Below the pieces are notes generated by a model. It ran no database searches. It saw only the letters and a list, made by a program, of their open reading frames with translations, and was not told where the DNA came from. Below are positions 1 through 12,872 of a stretch of DNA of 64,000 nucleotides, piece after piece. Numbering within the stretch: position 1 is the first letter of the stretch; the number at the start of each line of letters is the position of its first letter. The DNA comes from Larix kaempferi (lineage: Eukaryota; Streptophyta; Pinopsida; Pinales; Pinaceae): the NCBI GenBank assembly GCA_027924585.1, contig BSBM01000809.1, positions 1,257,001 to 1,321,000 of the forward strand, in the 5' to 3' direction. Made by a program: the position numbers and the translations under genes.

Positions 1-1873
1 ACATCTCTCTTGGCTTGTGGATTCTCTTGCATATTGAATATAAAGTATCTCTTCTATGTATCATTGTGGATTCTTGTGTTTTTGCTAACCTTTTGACAGG
101 AAAGTCGAATTGGAGAGAGAAGGGCGACTTTTGGAGGGTTATTGTTGGAGGGATCCACATATTCTCTCTTGGGTTGATCTTGTGACAGGGAGTATCATTA
201 TTGTATCTTCGTGACATAGTTGATGCTTTCTATTACATCTTTCTACCATTTTCATAATCATCTTGCTTGACTTGTTTCTTTGATCTTGTCTTGTAGGAGG
301 AGGACGATTTGGCTATCTTGGAGAAGGGAGATTTGGTTGGAGCACTTGGATCTCACTCTTGAATATAAACATCGGAGAATGCTATCAACTTGCAAGGTGG
401 CCATAAGCAAATTGAGGTAAGATCTACAAGGTATGTGCCTCTTTCATCCATTCTATCTCCATTGGTCATAAAACCCTAATTAAATCAAAACCCCAATTTT
501 GGTATTTTTTTAGATCTACTTAGATCCACCCTTGCATTTGAAAAGATTTAAAGAACCCACCTCTATAGGATCCACCCCTAGTTGGATCTATAGTTTGGTG
601 GTGATTGGCTAAAAATTGACACACCTTTCAATGCAAAAAGCCTTCTTGAACCTAAATCGATTTTCTTGAGAGAGGCTTGTTGGGTAGGATCTAGCACATG
701 GGTAGGTGAGATCCCACTTGAATTGACATCTAGACACTTGATAACCTATACCCATATCCTTACTTTGGTGAAAACTACCTTGTGGACATCTCTCCATGTT
801 AAGAGGGGTTGAAACCCCCTTTTGATTTTCTTGGTACCTTAAAACTTAGATCTAGTAAGATCTAGTCACTTGATTCACTTGAAACTTTGAAAGAACATAG
901 ATCGGGGTACTAACATCCCGGATCTACATTTTGGTGGCCATTGGACTTGGTTTGGTCCACCAAACCCACTTTTTGCCCCTCCTTGAGAAAGTCGCACCCC
1001 CTTGGAGTTTAGAGTTGGACCACTTCTAGGAAGTGGGTGTTGGAGATTCTCGTGGATTTGGAATGCCCATGCCTTGAAACCTAGGTCTAGACTATCCTTT
1101 TGTCCCGATCTACCTTGGGGATTGCATTCCTTGTTTTAAGGAATTGTGGTCCACTTTTGGTCTCCACTCAAAAACCAAGATCTAGCAAGATCCAACCATT
1201 GGATCTCATCCAAACCATTTGACTTGGCTTCTAGGTGTCCCGATCTATACTTTGACATCCTTCTTGACCCCATTAGCCCATCCAACAAGGCACTAGTCCT
1301 TCTCCAAGCAAGGCGCATTTCTTGGGATTAGTGTCAAGCCCTAGATCTAGCACATGGGTAATCCTAGAACCAACTCTAACTTGTAGATCTAACCTAGATC
1401 TAGCCTATAGTACCATCTTCACACTTAACTTCACCTTGTGGGCCCACCTAGAACCATTTCACACTTCCCAAGGCAACAAGACCCACTTGTGTAAACACAT
1501 GGTACTATACTTAACAATCATACCCCATCAAGTGGCCTAAACCATACATAGCTTGAAACACTAACTATCCATGATACCACCTTCAACCATACCTTAAACA
1601 TTAGGTCCACTTAGCCTTGCATTGGTTTCCGTAACTCATCATTTATTCACCCTTTGAAACCTTTGCTTGGGTCCAATCAACTGTGATTGGGGTATAGGGT
1701 CTCCCCCTTGGTCTAGTTATACCTTGACCTAAAGCGAAGAGTGCCTCGGTTGACGTGACTCCCGCATTGCATTGGGAACCGTGGCATCTCTTAGGTCACC
1801 TCTTTAGTTGCCTAACTCCTCTACCGTCCCGGATGGGATACCTCTAGGGGCAACTACAAGTTGTGTGATAACA
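1..1873 (+). repeat. 5' LTR of the Athila-type element (left end off window)
   Basis: This copy matches 7080-8952. I saw substitutions only near 800 (AA versus TT) and near 891 (A versus G). It ends in GTGATAACA just before the primer site. The LTR is unusually rich in AGATCT/GATCTAG palindromes. Short ORFs inside it occur identically in both LTRs and do not look like genes. Confidence 0.9.
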
Positions 1874-1877
1874 TTTT

Positions 1878-1895
1878 TGGCGCCGTTGCCGGGGA
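1878..1895 (+). promoter_or_regulatory. Primer binding site, tRNA-Asp type
   Basis: TGGCGCCGTTGCCGGGGA lies four bases after the LTR end. It is complementary to the 3' end of plant tRNA-Asp, the primer used by Athila-like Ty3/gypsy elements. Confidence 0.85.
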
Positions 1896-2067
1896 GGTAG
1901 GGGCCTACCTTGGTTCAACATATGTTTTGTCTCACTCTCTCCCTGCACTTTAAACGACATACATCTTGGTAGAAGAGTTTAAAAATCTACCTGGCGACTC
2001 CAATTCGTGACTCCGCTGAGGATCGACCCCACTCCCATCTTTCAATTTTGTAATTTGTAAATCATAA

Positions 2068-3984
2068 ATGAATTCAGACATTTTCTTCCAAATGACAAGG
2101 TGTATGAATGAAATATATGAGAATCTATCTCGCTATAGAGGGCAGTTGGAAGAAAGTAATGAAGGTCAGTCAACATATCAATATGGGAATGATTATGTAC
2201 ATAATTCTTATAACTCTCATCATTCTTTTCATTCTTCAAGTAAAAATATTAACCCAATTAATTCAAACAAAAGTCAAGTTCAACCAAGGCCTTGCAACCA
2301 AAGCATTTGGTCAAATGACTCTAGCATTCCAGTTAGACATCCAAAACTAATCCCTAGTAGAATGGCCAAAGTTATTAGAAATCCACCTAAGCCATCTCCT
2401 TTTGACTTTTCTGAAATTCATGGGGCACCTCATCTTATGCCAAATAATTACTCTGAATGGTTGCCTCGTTTCTATGGAAATTATTTTGAGTCAATTGAAA
2501 ATCATTTACAAAGATTTTGGGATTATATGGAAGTTAGGGGTGCTGATGATGAAGATGTTTATATGCGGGCCCTGGGTGAGACATTAGGTGGAAATGCCGG
2601 ATTATGGTTTGATAATTTAGCCCCAGGATCCATCACTGGTTATGATATGTTTGTTGGGTTATTAAAGAATAAATGGGGTAGTAATGTTGAAGAATCCTTA
2701 ACAGAGACATCAAGCAATAACCGTGTTGTTGAGGATCATTTTGATAAGGACCATGATAATAATAATGACACTTCAAATCAGTCCTTGAGTAGCCCTACTT
2801 TTGATCTTGAAGAAATTTCTGATTTTGTGTTTGATGAGGACCCTTCAGAAAAAGATTCCCTTAATCATTCTATCATTAACAATCATTCAATTCCTTATCA
2901 CCTTATTGAAGAAGAAGAAAGTGGAAACATTGACCAAGACCCTTTAGTAGTGCTTTCACATGATCATTGTGCAAATAATCAGGATGCTTTAAATGAACTT
3001 GTTGACTTTATCCCTGATCAATTAAATAAAAATGATCAAGTGTCCTCTTGTGAATTTAATGATGAATCAACAGAGGAGGATGAATTAGGGAATCACACTA
3101 GATGCTCTAATCTGTTTTCCACTTCTTATAATGAGTCTTTAAATTTTTCCATCCTTAATCAAGATAACTTAGAGTTAGATAGTTATGGTCAATCTTGTCC
3201 TCAGGTTGTAAATATTAAACTTGATCAAAAGGTTAAAATCATTCCTAGAGTAAAGACTGCTTTCTTTTGTCAAAGTCCAAGGTCAAACTTGTTTATCCAT
3301 TTGGGAGAATTTTCATATTTGCAATCCACCCTCCCTTCCCAACTCTTTCAATCATCTTTGGGTTGGTGCTCTAGTCATTTTTTTGCCTTGGAATTTTTTA
3401 ACAGGAAGTATATGTATGATTACATGTTTGGAGAAAAAGCACTTCATTTCCCTTTTCAGTCACCTTGGAACAATAATGCTTGTTGTCAAATTATCAATCA
3501 TTCTTGGTGGCTAGAAAAGGTGTTTAAAGATCAATTTCATCTTTTCTCCATTTTTGAGCATCAAGTGGGCCTAGTTTTGATTTTTTGTCTTTTAAGCCTT
3601 GACTTGTCCCCACTTGGTTTTTATTTGATCATCAGTCCCAAGGGGAAACGAATTAAATATGCAAGTGAAGTGAATGAGGAAAGTAGTTTATTAAATCATA
3701 TGCCTTGTATTTTTCCTCCATCCATTTTAAACAATAACTTGCATAAATTTTATGATCCTATCAGTTTTTGGATGGAGGATGGCTTCACTAGTCAGTCGTC
3801 TCCTCTGCATTATTTCATGTTGCACCACTCAAATCCTTCTTCAATTTCTGAACAAGTCAAGAAGATTGTGCTCTCAATTTCAATAATTTTTAATCCAATC
3901 TTGACTTGTTTCATAAACAAAAATCAAAGAAGAATCATTAATTTATTTGATGAATGGTTGCACTGGATTTATGATTTTACCTAA
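2068..3984 (+). CDS. Gag-like protein of a non-autonomous Athila-type element
   Basis: This is an intact 638-codon ORF in the usual place for gag, 172 bases after the primer site. Residues about 131-204 resemble a retrotransposon gag core: a YxxxWLPRFYG start, ENHLQRFWDY, then GNAGLWFDNLAPGSI and a final KNKWG. The N-terminal 110 residues are rich in Asn, Ser and His. Residues about 210-390 are strongly acidic and low in complexity. The C-terminal part is hydrophobic, with likely membrane-type or buried stretches near 495-521 and 596-616. No zinc knuckle or protease motif (DSG/DTG) was seen. The gag match is moderate; the function of the C-terminal half is unknown. The frame is intact in a young element, which suggests the protein is, or recently was, made. 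Confidence 0.65.
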   Translation: MNSDIFFQMTRCMNEIYENLSRYRGQLEESNEGQSTYQYGNDYVHNSYNSHHSFHSSSKNINPINSNKSQVQPRPCNQSIWSNDSSIPVRHPKLIPSRMAKVIRNPPKPSPFDFSEIHGAPHLMPNNYSEWLPRFYGNYFESIENHLQRFWDYMEVRGADDEDVYMRALGETLGGNAGLWFDNLAPGSITGYDMFVGLLKNKWGSNVEESLTETSSNNRVVEDHFDKDHDNNNDTSNQSLSSPTFDLEEISDFVFDEDPSEKDSLNHSIINNHSIPYHLIEEEESGNIDQDPLVVLSHDHCANNQDALNELVDFIPDQLNKNDQVSSCEFNDESTEEDELGNHTRCSNLFSTSYNESLNFSILNQDNLELDSYGQSCPQVVNIKLDQKVKIIPRVKTAFFCQSPRSNLFIHLGEFSYLQSTLPSQLFQSSLGWCSSHFFALEFFNRKYMYDYMFGEKALHFPFQSPWNNNACCQIINHSWWLEKVFKDQFHLFSIFEHQVGLVLIFCLLSLDLSPLGFYLIISPKGKRIKYASEVNEESSLLNHMPCIFPPSILNNNLHKFYDPISFWMEDGFTSQSSPLHYFMLHHSNPSSISEQVKKIVLSISIIFNPILTCFINKNQRRIINLFDEWLHWIYDFT

Positions 3985-6863
3985 CATTTGCGCTCACTGG
4001 TTAGAGTAGGCTAGGTAGGTATTGAATAAGCTCACCTGAGCAGTAGGATTTGTGTGATTTTTCTTTTTTCCGTGTGCCGAGTATTGTCCCGTTTTCTTGT
4101 TTCTGCCTGAGTTGAGTCTTGCTCCTTCCTAAGCTTGTCTCTTCTCCTGCATACATTTTTAAGAAATTATAGTTAGCATTTCTATTGTTGGCTGCCTGTG
4201 CAAGTTGAGTTTTGCCTGATTTAAGAAGTATCCTTTTCCTCCTGCACAGTAAATAAAAATGATAAATGATGATAGTGTATGCCATGTTAGTTTATATTTA
4301 TATTCTGACGCATTTCAGTTTATGCTTTAGATTAGTTTTCAGTTTTATTTTATATTTGTCCCATACATGCTCCATGATGGTATTCTAGTGTTTGTGAGAG
4401 CAGGAACAGGTGCAAGATAAAAGCTGAAAGCAAGGATGGTGCAGTGCTGGATTGAAGATTGATGCAGAGCAGTTCGAGACCAGAGATTCTGAGGTTCTCA
4501 AGCGCTCTCTCCCTTAGAGCACTTGTCCCAGCTGGAGCCAGATGTTATCACACCATAGTAGCAGGGCTACTATTCTTGTACAGCAGATATCTGCACATTC
4601 CAGAGCTTCCTTTATTCCAGAGCATGGCTATATATTTTGGATCACTCATGATCAGAGCAGTACATTATTCAGATTTTATGACCTTGTGTCAAGGCTGAGC
4701 CTTGAGAGTTCAGATTTGATGACTGATGTGACCACTTATCCCATTACAGTTTCAGTTCAGTGCCTAGAGATATATTACAGCAGTGTTTCAGATGATGCAT
4801 GATGATGATTATTATGATGATGTTGTATGATCTGTGGATATGTTCTCACTGACTGTGGATTATTATCTTGTTGATTTAATCATGATCATGGCATGTGCTT
4901 GGTATATTATTCCTGATGTGGCAAACTATTTAAAATGAACTGTAAATTATAAAATGGACAATTGCTTGCACTTTTAGATCATTTAACAAAACTTACTGGT
5001 ATTTCACCTTACATAGACATGGTCTTTCCCCGACACCAGTTGTTTGCTAGTGTAGGCTCCATATTCACGTGTCTCCATCCATACATGACCTTCCTGTTTG
5101 ACTTTAAACCCTGACATGTCTCATTTGACTTTCTGATACTGAGGACTTCCCCATTTTTCTACCTCTGTGTTTGGACCGCATCCCTGTTTATTCAGTGTCT
5201 CGGCTCTGAGTTGGTGACAGAACTTGCCTTTGGTGAGTTGGATTGTAGGCCTTGGCTCAAACTCCCCCTAGTCATTTGAGATGTTGTTGGCTAAAACTGA
5301 AAGCTCATGTTCTACCTGTGGAAACTAAATGAATTCGCCCATGGAAACAAAAAAAAAGGGGCAAGAGCAATGAAAAGCTAAAATACTCCTCGAAGAGTAT
5401 AAGAAAGGTCCAAAAAGCAATAGTTCTTAAAAGTTATATCTAAACAATTGCTGACCTTGTGAAAATATGAAAAACATGCCCTGGATGCAAGCTGCAACTA
5501 GTTGTGCTTCTCAGCACATCTGAAATCCGAAGGGTTATGTAGGCCAAAAAGGCCATGGAAATAAATTGAATGATCCTAATGAACTTGGATCAACTTGATG
5601 TAGACATGATGCCTAAGTTGAATAAGCACTCTCTAAACAACTTATCCATTTGTGAGGCACAGCCATCCCCCGTGTTATTTTGTCCAACACAGAGTTTGTA
5701 GCTTCCCCCTTTCCCAGTCCAAAGTATTTTTGAGTTAAGTTAGACAAGTCAAACCCTTGGCCCAACCTTGCTCCTAGCCTTCATCCTTCACTAGCAGTTT
5801 GACCATGTCCAATGGGTGAGTTTGTCATTTGAACTATGGTGCAAGTAATTTTATATAACAACGGAATATGTTAATATAATTAATGCCACTGAATGGAATT
5901 TGTACTTTGAGCTTAGCTATGGAATGATTAAAGAAGCATTGTCTTAGTCTACTGATGTGATTTATCCTTGATTATATATATTCTTGGGATCCGTATTGAT
6001 GATGATTTATGGTCCCACATGTTTGATGATGATATCATATGATGGACATATGATACAGATGATGATTGATCCAGTTCAGCAGGTTATTATCATTACAGAT
6101 CAGCAGATCATACATTGTCCATATATGGTGGACCCTACAGCTGGCCCATTAGGGCAACCCAGGGTGTATGAGTACTCATTCCTAGTGGATTTGGGTCTTC
6201 TGGATCCATTGAGACACTTATCTTTCAGTTCCGGGCACTTCTGACAGTGATTGATGCAGTTCTACACTTGTTGACCAGATTTGGGGCTGATTTCCCAGCC
6301 TGAGCAGCAGGGGCCCCGAGAGGCCGGTTCACCTAGGGCGCTGATGATGGAGGGGGTGGTCCAGCCACTTGTTATTACCATTTATCCCCCCTCCCGGAGA
6401 GCCTGGTGGGCTCAGATTGACAGCGCTAGCACCCTAGGAGGCAGTTTTGGCACTTTCACAGTTCCCGAGGCAGTTAAAAAATGGGATAAAGTGGTCACTG
6501 AGGAAATCGATTTGGGCAATTGAGGCAAGGTTTTGGCATTTGGTTTTCACAGAGGTCTTCCAGGGTGATCTCACTATCTTCCAGTCAGTTTTCACCATGT
6601 GGGTATCTCCAGATTGATCACAGGAGGACATTTACTGCTCGACTGTCATGGATTCTGAGGACAGTTTTGGTCATTATCATTATATTGGACATATTTTATT
6701 ATTTTATTGTGCCTTGGGGTGAGCTAGCAAGGATTTATACCTCCTAGCCCCACCATGTGCTTATTTTATCATGTCCTAGTCATCATGAGGTGGATTATTG
6801 TACTTTATACCCCTCTTGAGGGATGACGTCACCCTCCATTGTACCACTTAGTGAGGGCGCTAT
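3985..6863 (+). other. Non-coding internal region of the Athila-type element
   Basis: About 2.9 kb follow the gag-like ORF with no ORF that resembles pol or env. It contains ATG/GATGATG-rich stretches near 4,795-4,830 and 5,990-6,070 and an A-run near 5,350. I recognise nothing else. The polypurine tract before the 3' LTR was not identified with certainty. Confidence 0.5.
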
Positions 6864-8952
6864 TGTTATGTTGAGTGATCCATGTGATATATTGTTATGG
6901 ATTCATCCTAGCCATTGATTGTATGATGAGATCTTATAATCTCAACCACTCATGTGATGTAGTATTGTAGAGTGGTATAGGGTTTTGGTCTTTATTATCC
7001 TATATAAGGAGGAGACCCCCCATTGTAAAGCTCACCTTTGGAGCTCTGGAATATTGGAATAGAAGATTTTTTGTGGAGCACATCTCTCTTGGCTTGTGGA
7101 TTCTCTTGCATATTGAATATAAAGTATCTCTTCTATGTATCATTGTGGATTCTTGTGTTTTTGCTAACCTTTTGACAGGAAAGTCGAATTGGAGAGAGAA
7201 GGGCGACTTTTGGAGGGTTATTGTTGGAGGGATCCACATATTCTCTCTTGGGTTGATCTTGTGACAGGGAGTATCATTATTGTATCTTCGTGACATAGTT
7301 GATGCTTTCTATTACATCTTTCTACCATTTTCATAATCATCTTGCTTGACTTGTTTCTTTGATCTTGTCTTGTAGGAGGAGGACGATTTGGCTATCTTGG
7401 AGAAGGGAGATTTGGTTGGAGCACTTGGATCTCACTCTTGAATATAAACATCGGAGAATGCTATCAACTTGCAAGGTGGCCATAAGCAAATTGAGGTAAG
7501 ATCTACAAGGTATGTGCCTCTTTCATCCATTCTATCTCCATTGGTCATAAAACCCTAATTAAATCAAAACCCCAATTTTGGTATTTTTTTAGATCTACTT
7601 AGATCCACCCTTGCATTTGAAAAGATTTAAAGAACCCACCTCTATAGGATCCACCCCTAGTTGGATCTATAGTTTGGTGGTGATTGGCTAAAAATTGACA
7701 CACCTTTCAATGCAAAAAGCCTTCTTGAACCTAAATCGATTTTCTTGAGAGAGGCTTGTTGGGTAGGATCTAGCACATGGGTAGGTGAGATCCCACTTGA
7801 ATTGACATCTAGACACTTGATAACCTATACCCATATCCTTACTTTGGTGAAAACTACCTTGTGGACATCTCTCCATGTTTTGAGGGGTTGAAACCCCCTT
7901 TTGATTTTCTTGGTACCTTAAAACTTAGATCTAGTAAGATCTAGTCACTTGATTCACTTGAAACTTTGAAGGAACATAGATCGGGGTACTAACATCCCGG
8001 ATCTACATTTTGGTGGCCATTGGACTTGGTTTGGTCCACCAAACCCACTTTTTGCCCCTCCTTGAGAAAGTCGCACCCCCTTGGAGTTTAGAGTTGGACC
8101 ACTTCTAGGAAGTGGGTGTTGGAGATTCTCGTGGATTTGGAATGCCCATGCCTTGAAACCTAGGTCTAGACTATCCTTTTGTCCCGATCTACCTTGGGGA
8201 TTGCATTCCTTGTTTTAAGGAATTGTGGTCCACTTTTGGTCTCCACTCAAAAACCAAGATCTAGCAAGATCCAACCATTGGATCTCATCCAAACCATTTG
8301 ACTTGGCTTCTAGGTGTCCCGATCTATACTTTGACATCCTTCTTGACCCCATTAGCCCATCCAACAAGGCACTAGTCCTTCTCCAAGCAAGGCGCATTTC
8401 TTGGGATTAGTGTCAAGCCCTAGATCTAGCACATGGGTAATCCTAGAACCAACTCTAACTTGTAGATCTAACCTAGATCTAGCCTATAGTACCATCTTCA
8501 CACTTAACTTCACCTTGTGGGCCCACCTAGAACCATTTCACACTTCCCAAGGCAACAAGACCCACTTGTGTAAACACATGGTACTATACTTAACAATCAT
8601 ACCCCATCAAGTGGCCTAAACCATACATAGCTTGAAACACTAACTATCCATGATACCACCTTCAACCATACCTTAAACATTAGGTCCACTTAGCCTTGCA
8701 TTGGTTTCCGTAACTCATCATTTATTCACCCTTTGAAACCTTTGCTTGGGTCCAATCAACTGTGATTGGGGTATAGGGTCTCCCCCTTGGTCTAGTTATA
8801 CCTTGACCTAAAGCGAAGAGTGCCTCGGTTGACGTGACTCCCGCATTGCATTGGGAACCGTGGCATCTCTTAGGTCACCTCTTTAGTTGCCTAACTCCTC
8901 TACCGTCCCGGATGGGATACCTCTAGGGGCAACTACAAGTTGTGTGATAACA
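6864..8952 (+). repeat. 3' LTR of the Athila-type element
   Basis: The right end is fixed at 8952 by comparison with 1873. The left end lies upstream of the window start's equivalent. TGTTAT occurs at 6864 and again at 6893, and either would mirror the terminal ATAACA. The length is therefore about 2.06-2.09 kb. A TATA box lies at 7000. Confidence 0.75.
7000..7008 (+). promoter_or_regulatory. TATA box of the LTR promoter
   Basis: CTATATAAG is followed by a purine-rich stretch and sits about 140-200 bases inside the LTR, as expected for a U3 promoter. Confidence 0.6.
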
Positions 8953-10934
8953 GGTAACTCATGATAAAAACCGCTCCCTTTCATAAGGCACACATGTGGA
9001 AGAAACATCCATAACCCTAGCTCTTAAACTAAGGGGTAGACCTCTTACACCCAATTGCTATGATGGTTAGCTTACAAAGACCCCCTTTCATTCCCTAAGT
9101 ACCACATTCATTTCATCACCCTCACTTACCTTAGGAATCTAGGTAATGCGCTTTGACTTAGGGGTTTTTCAAATGTAATAAGGTTTAATGTTGGCCACAC
9201 CATGGTTAGCCTACTGTTTTAATGGATAAAAATTAAGTAAGTCATTGAGCCATTAGAAGGGTGTAATTGTCAATTATTTCATGTTTTTTCTTCATATTTG
9301 GATGCATTTCGTGGTTATATGCAAGATGACCCCCTTAGCACATGGACTCTCTAGATTTTTCTACGATTTGACACTTATTGTTGCACATATTGATGATGCC
9401 TAGGCCTATCTTCATGAGTGCCCCACTTGCTCACACACATTTGAGGGACACATGGTTCCTAGAGGTTTTAGGATGGGGTCACTCCCTTCCTAAGTGATGG
9501 ATGATGACATTTCCTTGGCATGTGGGAATGAGTTGGCACTTGTTTTGACTATTGATTGCACATTGGACCATTGGTACAAGTTGAGGAGGAATTTGTTGCA
9601 CAATTGGCATCATTTACCTACATTCTTGATGGGACGTTCACACATGCCACTCATTTGGGGGAGTTTGTCACACATTTTACTGGAATGCTCTAGAGTTTTG
9701 ACCATTTGTTGGACCTTGGAGCCATGTGGCATTTAGTTGGAGTGGAATGCCCCCCACTTTGAGGCGCCTAGCAGTTATTCCTTGACCATTCCACATGTGC
9801 TAGTCTTCTTGAGGAGTGCACTAGGGTTTTGGGCCACATTGATGATGGTTGTTAGTATTTTGACAATGCCTTGAGGAGCGCTCTCTCATTTGAGCATATT
9901 TTGTATTTCACATGTATTGTTTACCATGTCTAGAAAAGATTGCTCCTCCCTAGGATCGATCTAGGGTTTTAGCCCAAGATATTGTTATTTTAATGGAGGG
10001 TTGTTGAGCCAAAGCTCTATATAAGAGGCTCCTCTCTCATTTGTATCTTGTTGTTGATTGGAGAAGAGAATGCGTACTTCCTTTCGTCTATGCTAGTGGT
10101 GTATGTGGGGAACCTTTCTTATGATATGAGGAACATGTTGTGGTGAACTGGACTTGGAGGTAATGTTTTATTTTCTTTCATTGTAAAGTCAATAGATCTA
10201 GTTCATGATTAAGCAACTCTATTGCTTGAAGGAAATAAAATGAAGCAAACTTTGTTTTTCTATATGCTTTAGTATTGGCATGTTGTTTGCATTTGGCATC
10301 CTTGTAGGAGTGTTTGCAGGTTCAACCTCTCATTGTTGGAGAATATGCTAGACCTTTAGCTGAAGGTGTACGCTCAAGGGTGAACCTTCCTTGAAAGAAA
10401 TTCTGCATCAAATTCTCAAAGTTCAATGGCTATTTTTGGCATAATTCTTCAGACAAATCACCCCTAGAAATATCCTCATAACAGCCCACTGAGATCTGTT
10501 TTCATGACCCCATTTGCCCAAAGCCTAAGGCACTGGTCCCTCTTTCCAACCACCATCCAAAAACCTCAAAAAAACCTTTTTAGTTTTCTATTTTTTCCAC
10601 TAAAATCTAAAGATCACCTTTCTGTCCCATTATTTACAGATTTTAATTATCTCAAGCCTGGCTTTAGAATTTAATTTTATATCATTTTTTTGGCTTGTTA
10701 CTAACCAATTTAGTTTGGAATAAATATTTTTCATAGTGATCTTTAATTCAGAATTAATCTAGGCCCAATTTCACTTAAGGATTAATCTTTTATTTGTATA
10801 ATTTATCCTTGCAAGTTGGCTAATTATATTTTTTAAATTTCTGGTCTATAACAATCTTCAAACAGAATTTTATTTAGTGCTTCAGAATCTGAATTTATCA
10901 TTCACTTGCTATGGTTTTTATTTGTTCATTTTTG
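8953..10934. other. Anonymous sequence, possible old LTR promoter
   Basis: I saw no coding sequence. A CTATATAAGAGGCTCC motif at 10017 sits in a context much like the LTR promoters elsewhere in the window, so an old LTR may be present, but no second copy or boundary was found. Confidence 0.35.
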
Positions 10935-11118
10935 TTGTAATCTGCACTTCAAAATTCTGCGATCAATAACAGATTTTCAGTTGTAATCTGCACTTCAAAA
11001 TTCTGCGATCAATAACAGATTTTCAGTTGTAATCTGCACTTCAAAATTCTGCGATCAATAACAGATTTTCAGTTGTAATCTGCACTTCAAAATTCTGCGA
11101 TCAATAACAGATTTTCAA
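10935..11118. repeat. Tandem repeat, 46 bp x 4
   Basis: Four head-to-tail copies start with TTGTAATCTGCACTTC and end with ACAGATTTTCAG. They are identical except for the last bases of copy 4. Near-perfect identity suggests recent amplification. Confidence 0.95.
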
Positions 11119-12872
11119 CAATATTTAGATCTGAAATTATTCACTTAAATAGATCGAAAAGAGTGATTTTAATCATTTGGAGTAATTCTGGAATTTAATG
11201 TGCAAATTCTCACCTTTTAAATTTCCAGATTTCGTGAATTTTGTGGGATGAAATTAATCATTTATTGCAAAGTTTATTGGCTGAAATTTTGTTTCATTAC
11301 ATTGGATAAATCTTAAAGCAAAATCTCTTTTAATTTCATTAAGTGATTATCTTGAACTTCACTGAAAATCTGTGCATTCACATTGGGCAATTATTTCAGT
11401 TGGTTAACAATTCAGTTCACCCTTTGAGGAGTGATTCCAATCACTTCATAATTATGGAATTAAATGTGCAACCGGTTCAATTTAAATTTCCAGATTTAAA
11501 GGGATTCATTGGCTATAAGTTATTATTATGTCTGAGGAATCTATTATGTGGAATATTGTTGTAATTTCATTTTACAGTTCATTTCAAGCAACATTGCACT
11601 TCTCCTTGAGTGTTTGTTTCATTTTTATGCTCCAATATTTATTACTCTCAATCACTTAAGTTTGGTTCTAAAATAAACTCATCTTAATCACCTTGTGAAG
11701 TAATCTCAACTACTCATTAATTCTAGGGTTTACATTTAGCACTTACCAGATTTGCTAAAGGCTTCATGTGGATGGATTTGTTATATCTCTTTTAAATCTT
11801 TAAGTGGAACATTCCTTTATTTTCATCTCAGATTGCATTTACAAGCAATATCTTGCTATCATTCTCAGTGTTTGCTCTATTTCCGCATTCTAGCAATCAA
11901 CTTGGCAATCGCTTAATTTCTAGGTGAATAACATCTACAATACAATTGAGCAATCTAACCAGATTTAAAATCAACCCTCCTAGCTCTTTTCATCCGAGTC
12001 AAATCTGAACTCTATTAGCCTTAAGGAAAGTCCCCCTTGACCTTTGAGAACAGGTCAAAAGTGAAAAGAATTGTGCACTAAGGTAACAGTGGTGCCTTCT
12101 CCTGTAGTTGCTCCTTGGTAGCACTCGTGGGTTGGGACTTTCTCACTCATGTGCTAAATCAAGTTGTAACAAGGTCAACAACCTTAATGCATCCAGACCC
12201 AAGATTTCCAAAAGACAAACTTCAAACAGGTTGACATAATCTGAACCCATTCTTCAAATGAGTAGATCAAACCGAGAAGCATCCAGCTTAAAATAAAATC
12301 TTCAAATACACAATGCACATGACCTTAGTATGAAAAATCACCATTGCCACACTAATGGCAGACAGTTATTGTGTAATCGTCTATGTTTTCCGCCTGCTAA
12401 CTGGGCTTACATTAGACCGTGAGTAAAGAATGGGCTAAGTGCACTCGGAGATGACCAGGCGGGGTAGGGATTCCAATCAATGATTATGTTTGTGTGTAAG
12501 GATGCATGTGTATTGGGTGCATTGAATATGAACAAAAGCACAGACCATCCAAACCCAGATTTAATGTACACCTCCAAGTGTATGAATTTCTCAAGTTCAT
12601 ATCAAATTGCAAGCATGTCAAATATGGACCAGACACATCAAGACCCGGGTTTGATATACATCTCCTGGGCAAATGAATATCTCAAGCGGGCATATCAAAT
12701 GTTGGAATTCTAGATATAAAAGCTCGAGGTGCGTATCAGAAGAAAAAGATAGAGTTCTAGATCTTCAACCTGTAAGACCCGAAATTATATGGGTTTATGC
12801 TAGTGTAAATATCCTATGGAACACAGCGGGTATTTTTGCTGGTAAGGAAATTGGGGAGATAGAGAGTAATAC
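11119..12872. other. No gene recognised
   Basis: This is AT-rich anonymous sequence. If the F-box exon at 12873-13058 belongs to a real gene, this stretch would be the start of its first intron. I looked for LRR or kelch-like exons on the minus strand and saw none. Confidence 0.35.

Larger units (their letters stand above)
1..8952 (+). mobile_element. Athila-type LTR retrotransposon, gag-only, very young
   Basis: The window opens inside the 5' LTR. The same sequence returns 7,079 bases downstream without any indel that I could find. After the first LTR comes a primer binding site complementary to tRNA-Asp, typical of Athila/Tat Ty3-gypsy elements. The internal region of about 5 kb holds one long ORF (gag-like) and no protease, reverse transcriptase, RNase H or integrase. 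The LTRs end in CA, and the 3' LTR is followed by GGTAA, a possible target duplication whose partner lies off the window. The structure fits a large non-autonomous derivative mobilised in trans, which is an inference. Only three LTR differences were seen, so the insertion is recent. Confidence 0.85.

Noticed and set aside
609-1540. Several short ORFs in the first LTR, repeated at 7688-8619
   Set aside because: They are identical in both LTRs, lie on both strands and match no protein; they come from LTR sequence, not genes.
9494-9736. Plus-strand 80-codon ORF
   Set aside because: No domain is visible and flanking sequence has no coding character.
10935-11118. CRISPR-like array
   Set aside because: Units are contiguous with no variable spacers and the genome is eukaryotic.
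12361-12480. Possible tRNA or SINE
   Set aside because: A short GGATTCCAATC resembles a B box, but there is no A box at the right distance, no cloverleaf and no poly(A) or T tail.
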